The position numbers and the translations under genes are program-made. Below are positions 1 through 11,169 of a DNA stretch of 64,000 nt, piece after piece. The first letter of the stretch is position 1, and each line of letters opens with the position of its first letter. Where the stretch lies: contig JAJQZP010000436.1 in the NCBI GenBank assembly GCA_025403435.1, positions 228,389-292,388 of the forward strand, given 5' to 3'. This stretch comes from Artocarpus heterophyllus (lineage: Eukaryota; Streptophyta; Magnoliopsida; Rosales; Moraceae). The notes under the pieces are model-generated. The model worked only from the letters and a program-made list of their open reading frames with translations, ran no database searches and was not told the DNA's origin.

Positions 1-1430
1 TAGTGTACTTTAAAGAGACATCTCCACCATTCATTGGTATGATTCTGGCATCATGAGCATGTTGGTTATGATCTTTGAACTTTTATGGTACTTTCTCTCT
101 TGCTTTCAAGGATGAAAGTATTGATATTTATGAAATTATCAATACTAAAATTTTATGAAGATATCAATTATCAATACTTAAATTTTACAAAAATATCGAT
201 ATTGGTAGAAATAAGCGACTTAAAATACAAAAAATAATCTTAGAACACTTTATTTTTAAACGAGACTTTAAGAAACTCTAAAATATTAATAATACATAAT
301 TTAAATGAACCGCTTAACTAAAATAGTAAGTATGTAATAAATAATACAAATATTTCATACAAGATAAGAAAACATCTATAACAAAAAGGAGCTTTTTAAG
401 ATTTTCAATGTGTTTGAAATATCTTTTTGGTTTAAATAATATTGATACTAATACATGGAATTTGAATAGTTTCTTATATAATTTTAAACATGTTATCCGA
501 CTACCTCTTCATGCGTAGGAAATTATGAGTTAGCCTAATCACTAAGAAGTGAAGTTGCTAAGAAGTAATAAATTATACTAATTTCTCTGCCACTCCAATC
601 CTCCTTTAGTTTTATCACCATGTAGATTTGACCACCCCATTATATAAATTTCATCATGTTTCAAAAATCTATAAACTATATTAAGTAAATAAAAAATTAT
701 GAATTTTATAACTTTGAAAAATAAATTTATAAAAGACTAATTACAAAATGAATAAAATTGACATGAATTTTATATAATTTCAAATTAAATTAAAAAAATA
801 TATATGAATTATGGATATTTTGTTGATATTTCTATGAAAAATTTTCATGCAATTTCTCGATATTTTGTCATTTAACACTATAGTTTTTATAGAAATCGAT
901 ATTTCTATCAAAATATCGATATCCGATACTTGTATGGAAATTTATGGATATTTTGCAAAAAAGATACGACACCCCTGTTTTTATATTGGTACTTCCACAG
1001 AAATTTCCATGAAAAATCAGTGGAAATGTCATTTTTTCAATCCTTGCTTGTTTCATAGTTATATTGATAGGTATCTAATGTACCTAGTGTATGTGTATAT
1101 ATATACATATATATATATATATGTATATATTTGAAAGGGGAAATTGATTTTAATAAATGAAAACATACAAACATACAAATGTCAATGCAAAAGCAATTGA
1201 TCTCGTGGTACTTGAAACTATACCCTCAATGAAGACCAATTTTGTAACTCCTTTTAAGCTAGCAAGTCATTCATTAAATTGCTCATAACCAATAAGTCTA
1301 CAAAATACAACTTCTTATAAAATTTTCTTAAATAAAGAGAATATCTAAACAATAAACCATACACAACAAAATTATCAAAATCATAACTCAAAAAAGACAC
1401 ATAAAAATTTAGATATTATAAGTTTTATTA
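1..1430. other. AT-rich non-coding stretch, no gene seen
   Basis: No credible coding sequence. Two zones (about 110-240 and 790-1050) are rich in the words ATATCGATAT and GATATTTCTAT, and the copies near 195-213 and 900-921 are roughly inverted relative to each other. This could be an old inverted-repeat element, but I cannot fix ends or a target duplication. A short TA/TATG microsatellite lies at about 1094-1131. Open frames here are chance products of AT-rich DNA. Confidence 0.5.
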
Positions 1431-2490
1431 GTAAAATTTGATGAAGGTCAGGGAGAAGACGTATATTGAGACCCAACAATGTGAAGGTTCCTTGATATAC
1501 CCATAATCAAGCACATATGAAACTCATCTCAATAAGATCTTTACAATTAATAAAATCTTCCGATTGATTGAGAGAAACTAAGGCCACTAACAACTCCGTA
1601 TTAACCAAAAACTAGTGGAAGCAAAAACACTTCTAAGAGATAGAGCTAAAATGCCACAAATAAACTCAAAAGGTGGGGAGGCTGGCTTTATTATTATTAT
1701 AGGCTCGAAATAAAACATACCATTAAACACAAACCTATAAGGTGGAAAGTACATTTCCATTATTTGACACATAAAAGCTGAAACTCAACCTCATAGATAG
1801 GACCATTAGTGACAAAACAGGACCAATAGCTGAAAATGGCCTGAAACACTAACCTAAAAAATCAAATTTGCAAGTTTAGACCTCCACGTTGGAGTGTGAA
1901 AGCCATGGGTGGCTGTCGACGATGGGCAATTTTGGCATTTACCTAGCCAACAAAATCACCACACTTCTAGACTCTGAAAATCATTGCCACATCGGTTGCC
2001 TTATGAGTCCCTTGTCACCGAAGAAACTTGTTGTAAACCCCTTAATCACTAAGAACCCACTTTGCCTTCTCCATTCACACTTTTGCCTCCTACGCATGTG
2101 TCCATTCACCTTGCAACCTTAAAGGCGATAGATCAACAGAACCTCTGATGTGCACACTCCCTTACCTCGCAACCATGCCTTATCCTTCCACAAGGTCGCT
2201 CCCACCTCACAATCCATGAACATGAAGCCCTTCCCACCATCCTTAGGCTAATCCAATGGCTGTTGCTAAATGCTAGTCCCAAGAGGAAGGTGCAAAAAAC
2301 CCTAAATTTCATAGATAAGAAAGATAGTGTGTGTTCTAACTATCTACTAATATTTTTTTTCTAAAATTAAATTTGGACTATTAATTATAGTGTTTGACTA
2401 GTCTTGCATAGGAACTTGTTAGTATCCTCTCGTCTTTGAAACTATATCAACATACAAGGAGTTATTAAATCCTATTTTGGTTAATAGATT
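1431..2490. other. Unclassified degenerate repeat-like DNA
   Basis: Nothing here is recognisable as a gene. The part from about 1870 to 2300 is less AT-rich than its surroundings and contains short open stretches on both strands, none with a known motif. It may be leftover retrotransposon DNA, but no LTR ends, primer site or polypurine tract could be placed. Confidence 0.35.
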
Positions 2491-2639
2491 TGAGTCCATA
2501 CCTACTTTACTTTCTCCACCCTTTTGTTTTATTGAATCCATCTTCTCGAAATTTATTTATGAACAAACAGGAACAAAAAATGGAAGGTACGTACAACCAT
2601 TTCTTTGCCCTTAAGTGATCAATGATTCGAAGTTTATTG

Positions 2640-3010
2640 ATTTCATGGATCATGTGGGTTTGCAAGATGATGAAGAAGCAAAATAGACACCTCAAAGAGG
2701 AAGTGAGAGTGTTAGGAGTTCTATTGAAAAAATAGGTAGGAAGATCAATAAGGTCAATCAAAGGAAGCCAACTTTGTTTAAGTTCCCACTAGGAAGGAGG
2801 AGTGTTGAAACAAATTCTTCAGTGTTTGATGAGCAATCCCAAGTGGTTGAAGTGGAAATTTCTTTTCTGCCAAATTTTGGCAAGGTTGGGGAGGTAGGCC
2901 TAAACATCAAAACTCCAACCCTTTTAGGGCCATGATTTGTCTATTGTGAAATTATCGTGGTCTAAGAAGGCTTGTGGCAGATGAAGGCCTCAAGGCCTTG
3001 ATCTTAAAGC
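2640..3010 (+). pseudogene. LINE (L1-type) 5' fragment: start of ORF2 endonuclease
   Basis: From the ATG at 2932 the forward strand reads MICLL-stop-NYRGLRRLVADEG followed by LKALILKHN. This matches the start of plant L1 ORF2 endonucleases, which open with a short hydrophobic strand, then N-x-RGL and an ADE/LxxLxxKHxP helix. An in-frame stop sits where the conserved Trp is expected. Upstream (about 2640-2930) lies a basic, Ser/Lys-rich open stretch that fits the end of a LINE ORF1, but I cannot prove it. The coding similarity ends abruptly at 3010, where a segment repeated at 63.38 kb begins. The 3' end of a LINE on the same strand resumes near 7.7 kb, so the two may be halves of one element. 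Confidence 0.55.
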
Positions 3011-3700
3011 ATAATCTGGCCAAATGACCTTAATGAAATCGAATCGCCAATTAGCTTTTGTCAATGACATAGTTAGCTTTTCTTTATAAATCAAATTACG
3101 ATACAAACCTAACATAACTAGTAGGTCCTCTTGAAAAATATTATAGTCAAAAACCATATTTATAGTGGCGCTATTTTTTTATTTGCATTTTTTTATAGTA
3201 ATTGCATCCATAACAAAATTTTATAACATTACTAATAACTACAAGACAACTTTGTGAGTCATTATACATTTCTTTATTTTTTTAACAAATGCATTTTATA
3301 TTAGGTTCATACAGCATATATATATATACACATATGATAAGAGGAAGCAACTGATACCAACAATAATGCATTAGAAATCAAAAGTTTTGGTTTTGCTTAG
3401 AAAGAGACATAAATTGTTGTTTTGTGTTCTTGAAAAAAAATCTTTATATTTCATGGAAACAAATTGAATAACAATCCAAAGAAGGAAAATGATTTTAAAA
3501 TTAGAAATCTTAGATCTTTCTCATTGATGACTTCTTTGCACTTATTCTTAATTTTTGTTTAATTTATTTTGCATTGGCTTATGTTTTTTCTATTAGTTAT
3601 TAGGCTTTTTATTTTTGCTTTGTAAGATCTTTTCCTTTTTCTTATTATTTTTTTAATAAAGTATTTGGGCTTATCTTTACATATATAAAGAGAAATTGTA
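3011..3700 (+). repeat. Duplicated segment B' (second copy at 63380-64000)
   Basis: Starting at GGCCAAATGACCTTAA (about 3018), this stretch runs collinear with the last 620 bases of the window, including CTAGTAGGTCCTC, GTAATTGCATCCATAAC and the TA-rich microsatellite near 3320. Differences are scattered substitutions and small gaps, so the copies are old. The homology is visible to at least 3600 here; the second copy runs off the window end. No protein is encoded. Its left edge is at the base where an X-family LTR enters the related segment A' at 17563. Confidence 0.75.
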
Positions 3701-5143
3701 CCTTTTAGTCACCCCTCCAATGGTTGTCATGTGTCACTTAATCAATTTTTTCTCTCTATCTTCTTCAATTATTTTGTTTTTTTCCCTTTCTTTCCTTCAT
3801 GTTCCTTTTTCCTTTTCTTTCTTGCTTTAACCCTATTTATCTTTCTAACCTTATATGTATTTTAAGATGTATCTCTTATATTATATTACACTATACTATA
3901 TTATATTATGTTGTTTCTAGATGTGTGTGTATATATATATGTCATCCCATTGATAAAAAAATATATAGATACATGACAAGAAGAATACTCATACACATTA
4001 TGTGTTTTCCTGACTACTTAAAAAAAAAGCAGTCGATATGAGCACGTCAGGCTTGCTACATATTCAAATATTTATTCCATAAGAAAACAAAATATAGGAT
4101 ATGTAAAGTAAAGGGAAAATCCACAGGGATTCAAAAAACAAAATAACCAAAATAGGCTAAAACGACCTAAGCGAAAGAAAGTGATGAGAAAGAACAACTG
4201 GATTATGTTCATATATACAACAATATTATCAATGAAGCTTTCTATATGTGACTAAGAAATTAACACATATCTGCTGATGGGATTAAGGGGAATGAAATTT
4301 ACCAATCATTTTAAATATTGCAATTTATTTTATCTAAATTAAATAGGAGTGAATTAATTTCTAAGGCTTCTTACAGTAATTTAACAGTCAAGTTGTCTCA
4401 CACATACACATAGGCGCACGCGCGCGCGCACACACACACACATATTTCTATCATTCTTCATGTAAGATGGGGAATATATACTTTACAACCTTATGAATTA
4501 CTTGCAACTGGTTTCCCTATGCAAAATTAGATCAGGATCAGCAGATAGAGAATAGTCCAGCAACAACATGTGCATATATTAGTTTTTAGTATCGAGTGAT
4601 GTGAACTATGACAAAATATTAGAATTAGGTATTTAAGAGCCACCCTTGAAGCTACCAACCTATTTTGCATTGGTCAAGTTTCATTATTCTAAATTTTCCA
4701 AGGAAAAATAGTTTTTTTTTTAATTTATCTTTGAGTCCACTTTTAATTTTTAAATATGATTGCACTTTTATATTTGTTTAATTATTTAAAGATATGATTT
4801 AATACCAACCGAACCTAAAGTTTCTTCCATACAGTTTTCTAACTAAATTATATACAAATAAATAACTAATATGAGATAAGAAAAAGAATGACAAGAAGTT
4901 ATTTTTTTTCTATAAAGAATGATAAAAAATTGTGGAGTAAGTAGAATCACTTTTAAATGAGAGATTCGTCTAACCATATTTAGGAGTAAATCATTAGCCA
5001 AAATGCATCCATTAACACTGCCTCAAAACCCATGTTTAAGCATGGGTTCAAACCAAGGGCCTCTAATGTGTGAGTACCTTTTCAAATGTATGATAAATTC
5101 TAATGATTTTGAATAGGTTCTATATGTTTTCATTAGCCATAAC

Positions 5144-5175
<32 letters not shown>

Positions 5176-5394
5176 TACAATTTTTTGTAGAAATAATATT
5201 TGTATATACTTAATTTGTTAAAAACATTACCCCTTGGCTTGCAACATATTCAAATACTATAAGGAACTTGAATTGCACTTCAAACCAAGAGGGATCTATC
5301 TTGTGGGAATGGACATGAGCAAATTCCATGGATCCGTCATTATTAATTTAATGTATCATTACATATTGGATGGTCTTGCACATAAACAAGTAGT
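3701..5394. other. AT-rich stretch with microsatellites, no gene seen
   Basis: No supported gene. Contains a mixed CG/CA alternating tract at about 4414-4443 and a long TA run at about 5141-5169. A pyrimidine-rich stretch at 3720-3850 and a short open frame at 5234-5464 show no recognisable motif; the latter runs into LTR sequence at its 3' end. Part of this zone may continue segment B'. Confidence 0.4.
4414..4443. repeat. (CG)n(CA)n alternating purine-pyrimidine tract
   Basis: About 30 bases of uninterrupted alternating purine and pyrimidine: a CG-rich core followed by CA repeats, embedded in strongly AT-rich DNA. Confidence 0.85.
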
Positions 5395-7151
5395 CCATTT
5401 TGCTATTCTCTATCCACGATCGGAGTGTGGGTGGTCACACGTTGTACAACTCTTCCTTCGGTGACTCGCCTTCCAACTGATTGAGAAGACCTAGAGCTAA
5501 GGTTCTTGATTGTGAATAATAGCTCTTAGGGAGTTTCAGAATTTCTCACACTAGAGTACTCACTCTAAACTTCTCAACTGATTTGAATAACTAAGAAAAC
5601 TCACCCCCTATGTATAAAGGCTGGACTTGGGGTTAATCATTATTAGATAAGGCCTTAAAATTTGAATATGGATTAACTTCTGATGAAAATCGTGTCTAAA
5701 ACGCTAATAAGATTATTGTTAGATCGGCAGTCTAAACTAATTCATCGGTTTACCGAATTTACTCCATTGGTAGGTTGAACCAGGAGATTAGTCTACTAAA
5801 CTTGTGATAATATGATCCATGAGAATCTTTTATTTCCCATTTGAGATTCTCAGATAGAGCCCCAGTTTCAATTTAAATAACCTAATAGAAAAATTATCTG
5901 ATCAAAACAGTCATATCTGGATAATCTCATAGAAAATAAAATATTATCCCAATAATTCAACATGTTTATCTTGAATTAATTCATAAAATTAATTCAACCG
6001 AAAACAGACATGAATTATCTAATCCTATCGAATTTCAGCCAATCTAATAATTTAACATAAGTCACCAATTTGTTGTAAAAGCATGCCGTATCGTTACAGG
6101 ATTTATTATGAGTTAGCAAAGGGGACTTGATGGACCTATAGTTCATGCTCCCATAATTATAAAAGACAATATCCCAGATATATATTTTATAATTATCAAC
6201 TCTAATGCTACTCCATTAAAAGCTTGGAGATGCACTCTCGAACTATATAAAATTACAAAGCTTTAAGTAAGCTAAGCGTCAATGACATATCATAGTGTGT
6301 CATATCCCCATAGGATATTCATAATTGGCTTAAGGATAAATTTCATTTTACCTTCCCGATTATTTTTATCTTATGTTCTGTTATCTCACCATTGGAAAGG
6401 TTACTATCCAAAGACAGTATACCAATCGGTTACACCTATGCATCCAAATGGTTGAGTAGTCAATCTTTCAATTATAGATAATCCATATAACAGAATATCA
6501 TTAACTCTATAAAAAAGCTATGGATTTTAAATATATGACTAACAGGTCTACACAATCAAGAGTCATATCTCCAACGTATGGGTATGCATACCATCATAAA
6601 GTTAGGATATCACCCTTTGGTATATCAAAAGACATAAGTAAGAGTACGAGCCTATTAATCATTTTAGGATTAAGACACAACACATATGATTGTCTAAACT
6701 GAATTAATTTGCACAAATAGAATTATTAATCAAAATCAATTTAACTTTATGTCCTGATCCAATACATCGTCACCTATGACAATGTTCTAATGTTTCTGCT
6801 CATAGAGTCCCACTCTGATAATCAAGACAAGCCATTCCGTTAGGGATGTAGACAACATAACAATTTTAGCATGCATAAAGCGCCCGACTTTATTCCCTCA
6901 ATTGTGGATCTTATGATTTTGACCATCACCTTTAAGATTCATGTCTTTCGCATAATCTGTCCATCATATGCATGATTTTTAAAGGTTTAGACTGACAGTA
7001 TTAGACTTTTGTTTGCTTATCATACATTCAACAAATACAGAAATAAGAAGGACAACATTTGGTATATGAATAATAAACAAACTCTTTATTGATAAAATGT
7101 CTCCACAAACATATTACAACATTTTACTCCTTAAAGGCACCATGCCTAACA
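5395..7151 (-). mobile_element. Copia family X LTR, reverse strand, 3' truncated
   Basis: Read on the minus strand, the sequence begins TGTTAGGCATG at 7151 and runs collinear with the complete X LTR at 17563-19483 (shared landmarks: ATCAATAAAGAGTTTG, the CTTTAGACAATC block, the TCGGC-type motif cluster near 5720-5780, and CACTCCGATCGTGGATAG near 5415-5430). It stops near 5395, roughly 200 bases before the expected LTR end, so the LTR terminus and primer site are missing. A weakened TATA region is near 5610. No internal coding region follows on this strand. Confidence 0.8.
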
Positions 7152-7687
7152 ATTTGGACCTCCTAATTCTAGAACTTTGACTTCGAGGGAAATCCTAGTG
7201 ACTTTCGTGGCACTAAGGACCTTCTTAGGTAGGGGAGTTGTTTCTTGCTTGGGGACGGTAGCGTGGTAGGTATTTGGCCCTCTCCTTAGGTGTCGTGGGT
7301 AGATAGTTGTCTTAGTATGGATGCCCTCAATCCCAACACCAATGCCACTTAGTGTTTTTGCTCTCCAACCTTAGCAGACAAGTGACAAAACTAAGTGGTA
7401 TTAGTGTTGGGATCAAAGGCAATCCCTACTAGACAACTATCTACCCATGATGCCTAAGGAGAGGACCAAATACCTACTACCCTACCGTCCCTAAGCAAGA
7501 AACAGCTCCCTTACCTAAGATGGTCCTTAGTGCCTTGGAAGTCACTAGGGTTTCCCTCAAAGTCAAAGTTCTAGAATTTAGAGGACCAAATTGTTAGACA
7601 TGGTCCCTTAAGAAGTAAAATGTTGTAATATGTTTTTGGAGACATTTTGTCAATAAAGAGTTTGTTCATTATTCAAATACCAAATAC
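7056..7687. repeat. Large inverted repeat (foldback) of head-to-head copia X junctions
   Basis: Bases 7056-7358 and 7388-7687 are reverse complements of each other over about 300 bases with scattered mismatches, leaving a spacer of about 30 bases. The outer part of each arm is the first 100 bases of an X LTR (starts at 7151 on minus and 7592 on plus). The inner 200 bases are a non-LTR segment ending in a weakly purine-rich stretch (GAGGACCAAAT) directly before the LTR start, as expected for the 3' end of an element interior. Transcription through the region in either direction would give a long hairpin RNA. Confidence 0.85.
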
Positions 7688-7690
7688 ACT
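7592..7690 (+). mobile_element. Copia X LTR, first ~100 bases only
   Basis: TGTTAGACATGG at 7592 followed by the usual X start (AAAATGTTGTAATATG, GAGACATTTTGTCAATAAAG, ACCAAATAC). The similarity stops near 7690, where LINE-like sequence begins. This is the outer part of the right arm of the foldback. Confidence 0.75.
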
Positions 7691-7699
7691 GTTTTGGTG

Positions 7700-8188
7700 G
7701 AATTGTTTGGTTCAAATATAGGAGAGAACAGATCAACTTCTTAGGAAGAGTTTGCCTTATGGAGATTTCTCAATCAAAGGTGTTTATTGGACTTCTCAAT
7801 GGAGTTGCTTCAGTGAACAAGAGGTGATCTTTGGGGAAGAGTAAGCTTCATGAGAGATCCAAGTTATTTCTATGGAGAGTTGCACATGATATTCTTCCTT
7901 GCCATGAATGGATTGGAAAGGGCTTTGGAGATTACTCATCAAGGGATTAGGAGTGACCATGAATCATGTTTGCAAGTGCTGTGGGAATGTGATGTTGCAA
8001 GGGAGGTGTGGATTGTAGTGGGATGGGGCTATAGAACTAATTTAATAAGGTTCTCTTCATATTATGAGCTAATTTCTTGGTTGTTGATCGAGATGTGTAG
8101 CTATCGGAGGGAGATGGAGAAATTGGTCATGTGGTAGTTATTTTGGAAATATTGTAGACAGTAAAGAGCCGTCTAAAGATTAAAAACC
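7700..8188 (+). pseudogene. LINE ORF2 fragment: zf-RVT domain
   Basis: Forward-strand translation around 7835-7935 gives GKSKLHERSKLFLWRVAHD and ILPCHEWIGKGFG, the typical zinc-binding reverse-transcriptase tail of plant LINEs (pattern: K-F-LWR-A-D-LP-T/C-x-x-L). Further on, CKCCGNVMLQGRCGL (about 7968-8015) resembles the Cys pair that follows, though the frame shifts more than once. The coding region is interrupted at 8189 by a CACTA element and resumes beyond 9379. A stop and frameshifts make it non-functional. Confidence 0.7.
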
Positions 8189-9379
8189 CACTAGTAGAAA
8201 GTTAAGATTACATGACCCTTATCTAATGATGGTTTGGAAAAACTATCATAGTAGGGGAAAACGTGCAGAGTTATGCTCCAACATACAAAAACCATTATGT
8301 TAGCAAGTAGAACCTTACACAATGGTTTTTACTAAAAAGCATCGTGTAAGCTCAAGCTTACATGATGGTTTTTGGTAAAAACCGCCGTGTAAGAGTCAGG
8401 AGCTTACTAAATTTTAAATGAAAGTTTCTTGCTCAACTTGTTGTTTCAATTTTTAAACGAAAGCCTATTTCCTTTTATTAATTTCTCTTTCTCCTTTGAC
8501 TTTATAGATCCAAAATCCAAACACCATGAAGAAACCCGTCTCTTTCTTCTTTTTCCCTACTAAAGCACCATATCATCCCCAAAAGAAAAAAAATGAAAAA
8601 CCCATTTTTGCTCTTAGTTTTTCACACTTGCTTCACTTCACTTCACTGCATTTTTTTTTCTTTTTTGTGTTAGCCAACACCGATGTGCTCTCAGCTATTA
8701 CGACCACGGATAGTCTGAGGAGGCTTCCTAGCTCCACCCCCTATAAGAACACTCGCTTGGACTAGCCTCCTAACCCTCGCCACCGCCAGTCGAGAACCTC
8801 CCCTCACCACCATCACTCTCGAACTTCTCGTCAAGTCTGATCCCCCAGCGTAAGCATGTCGTCATGAAGCATGGATGAAGAAGATTAGGAGAAGAGGAGG
8901 AGGAAGAAGAAGATTAGATTTTTTTTTTTTTTGGGTATTTTGCAATCTATATCTTTCACGTTTTAGCAATGAATTGTGTGATTTTCAAATAAAGATTAAG
9001 AAATAAGGAATCAAAATTTTTAGAATTTGGGCTCGTTGGAGATGCTTAGACAAAGAGTTATATCTTAGGTATATTCTTTTTTGTTTTTTTTGTTTTTTTG
9101 TTTTTAAGCAAAGCTTACATGATAGTTTTCACAAAGATCCGCTTTATAAGCAAAGTCTTATACGACAGTTTTCACTAAAAGCCATCCTTACACGACAATT
9201 TTCACTAAAAACACCCAAAACCCTAGAACCCCACTAAAATCAAGATTCCACGATAGTAAGAACCATCGTATAAGCTCCAGTTTGTATCACAACAGAGAAT
9301 TTCATGATAATTTTTTAACTGTCGTAAAAACATTATCGACAATTTAAAAAGGTCATGTAATCTTTAGTTTCTACAAGTG
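8189..9379. mobile_element. Non-autonomous CACTA (En/Spm) element
   Basis: The left end starts CACTAGTAGAAAGTTAAG, then ATTACATGACC; the right end, read inversely, is CACTTGTAGAAACTAAAG, then ATTACATGACC. This gives a terminal inverted repeat of about 29 bp with a few mismatches. Flanking triplets are ACC and ATC, so the 3-bp target duplication is imperfect. Inside each end are several dyads of the form GATGGTTTTT..AAAAACC, for example at about 8318-8395 and 9118-9270, the usual subterminal repeats. The middle holds an open stretch from 8526 and a purine-rich tract near 8875-8920, with no transposase motif. It sits inside the LINE ORF2 remnant. Confidence 0.85.
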
Positions 9380-9952
9380 ATCTTTGCTTCTATGGACCAA
9401 TTCTCTTTAGGCATGCTGAAACCCTTATATTGCAGCACTTAGAGTGTCGAAGCAAAGCATCCTCTAAGGGGAAAAGTTTGATTGAAAAGCTGACTAGGAG
9501 GAGTTGGACTCCTTTACTTGAAGGTGTAATAAAGATAAACACAGATGTAGCCTTCAAAAAAGGTAAAGCAGGTATTGGAGAGGTGGACTGAGATGAGCAA
9601 ATCTAGATTCTTTGTGTTCTCTATGAAGTCTCCAAGTGCTGTAGAGGCTGAACTAATGGCGCTACATCTAGTTATTTGAAGCTATTTGATAGGCAATAGG
9701 GGAGGGTCTTGGCAGAATCTAATTTGAAGGTTGTTGTGGAGGCTTTAAATTCTGCTAAGCCACCTGAGGCTTGATCTGTCCTTTCTTTTTTTCCCCTTAA
9801 TCTCAGATTATCTTGAAGATGTGGAGAACCTTACTTTGGATTGGATTCCCAAAATTGCCAATGAACCTACATACGTAATGGCTAGTTGGGCCTTATTGTC
9901 TAGTTGTAGTGGTTGTTTTGACTCAGAGGAAGTTGCCCCTTGTGGTAACTAA
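9380..9952 (+). pseudogene. LINE ORF2 fragment: RNase H domain and 3' end
   Basis: After the CACTA insertion the forward strand gives KINTDVAFKKGKAGIGE (about 9532-9582), SPSAVEAELMALHLVI (about 9630-9678) and, with frame changes, LTLDWIPKIANEPTYVMAS then WALLSS. This is the RNase H domain at the C-terminus of plant L1 ORF2: the first catalytic Asp (NTD) and the AEL/AL helix are visible. In-frame stops and frameshifts are present. An (AAC)n-like tail near 9995-10013 could be the LINE tail, but no target duplication was found. Confidence 0.7.
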
Positions 9953-10649
9953 GATATTTGAAGATTAATAAATTTATTGATAATTTCTTGAGCAAAACAA
10001 CAACAACAACAACAGCCATAATAACATGAAAATATCCACACACATCATATTTAGCCTTTATATTCAATTTCATCACTCATGCCGATTTGAAGCAAAAATA
10101 TAACTTTTCCTGAAAGAGCAAGAGGAAACTTATAAAGGTATCCCAAAATCAAAAGATTCAATACCTTTAAAAAAAAAACACAGGATTTAAGGCTTATTCT
10201 ATTAATGTAGTAATTCACCAATGTAGCATACCTATTTCAACACATAAAAGAAGAGTTCCTTGAAAAGATCTCTACAAAGCAGACACTTAAACATTTATTT
10301 ATGCTACTAGATATTTATGTTGGATTGGAAAACTCCCAATTTGCCCACTCTTGGGTGTATGAAGTAGATGGGATTTTTACATTCTAAAAAAATAAAATCA
10401 AAATCCATAATTGGTTTATATTTATTTTAACCATTAAAATAAATATTTGTTCATACTTATCATAATTATTTTTTGACATTTATAATAAATTAATAATCAC
10501 ATAATATTTATGTTCACACTTAAGATTAGTATTTAACGTGTAAGTAGTATCCATATTGTCATAAAAAATATATGTAGGAAGAAAATACACCTCTATGTCT
10601 ACCATACACACACACTGTAACATTTCTACAAAATAAAGTAACTTATACT
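9953..10649. other. AT-rich stretch, no gene seen
   Basis: Contains an (AAC)n run at about 9997-10014 and otherwise unremarkable AT-rich DNA. No coding or RNA gene signal. Confidence 0.4.
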
Positions 10650-11161
10650 TAAGGATGGCAATGGGGCGGAGCGAGGCAGGGAAATGATTTCTCGTCCCAG
10701 TCTCTACTTCCTAAAACCATCCCCATCCTCACTACTATACTCGCTTAATGAGAGGTGGGGCAAGAATCAGGGATTCCCCGTTGGGAGTGACACCCCCATA
10801 CCCACCCCATTCTCAATTTTTTATATTATGCATTTTGGAAGTTAGCAATTTATATAATAAAAAAGTAGATATTTGCTATATATGTCAGTCAAAATCAAAG
10901 GTTCCACTTAACAACTATATTCTGAACATATGCAAGGAAAATCTTAATAATAGTCCCACGAAAGGTTTCAAGAAATACAATAATTTAATATTATATTTTT
11001 ATATAAAAATAATAATATATACATACATATATATCGGGATGGACGAAAAGTAAGGTGGATAGTATATCCCCCATCCCTAACCCGTCATGAATTGAGGATA
11101 AGGTTTTGTCCCTTCCCTGTCTCGTTCGGTGCAGGGCCCATGGAAAATATTGCCATCCCTA
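10650..11161. mobile_element. hAT-type MITE, 512 bp, with 8-bp target duplication
   Basis: The left end is TAAGGATGGCAATGGGGCGG; the right end read inversely is TAGGGATGGCAATATTTTCC, giving a terminal inverted repeat of about 13 bp. The element is flanked by a perfect 8-bp direct repeat CTTATACT (10642-10649 and 11162-11169), the target duplication length of hAT transposons. The ends are GC-rich (GGGGCGGAGCGAGGCAGGG near 10662) and the middle is AT-rich. The open frame at 10748-11053 has no transposase motif, so the element is non-autonomous. Confidence 0.92.
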
Positions 11162-11169
11162 CTTATACT

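Noticed and set aside
847..1134. 95-codon open frame ending in Tyr/Ile repeats
   Set aside because: The tail is the translation of a TA microsatellite and the body is AT-rich with no motif.
5234..5464. 76-codon open frame as a gene
   Set aside because: Its 3' third is reverse-strand copia X LTR, and the rest has no motif or initiation context of note.
8526..8765. Open frame inside the small CACTA as a captured gene
   Set aside because: Low-complexity Phe/Lys-rich start and no recognised domain. It is probably chance.
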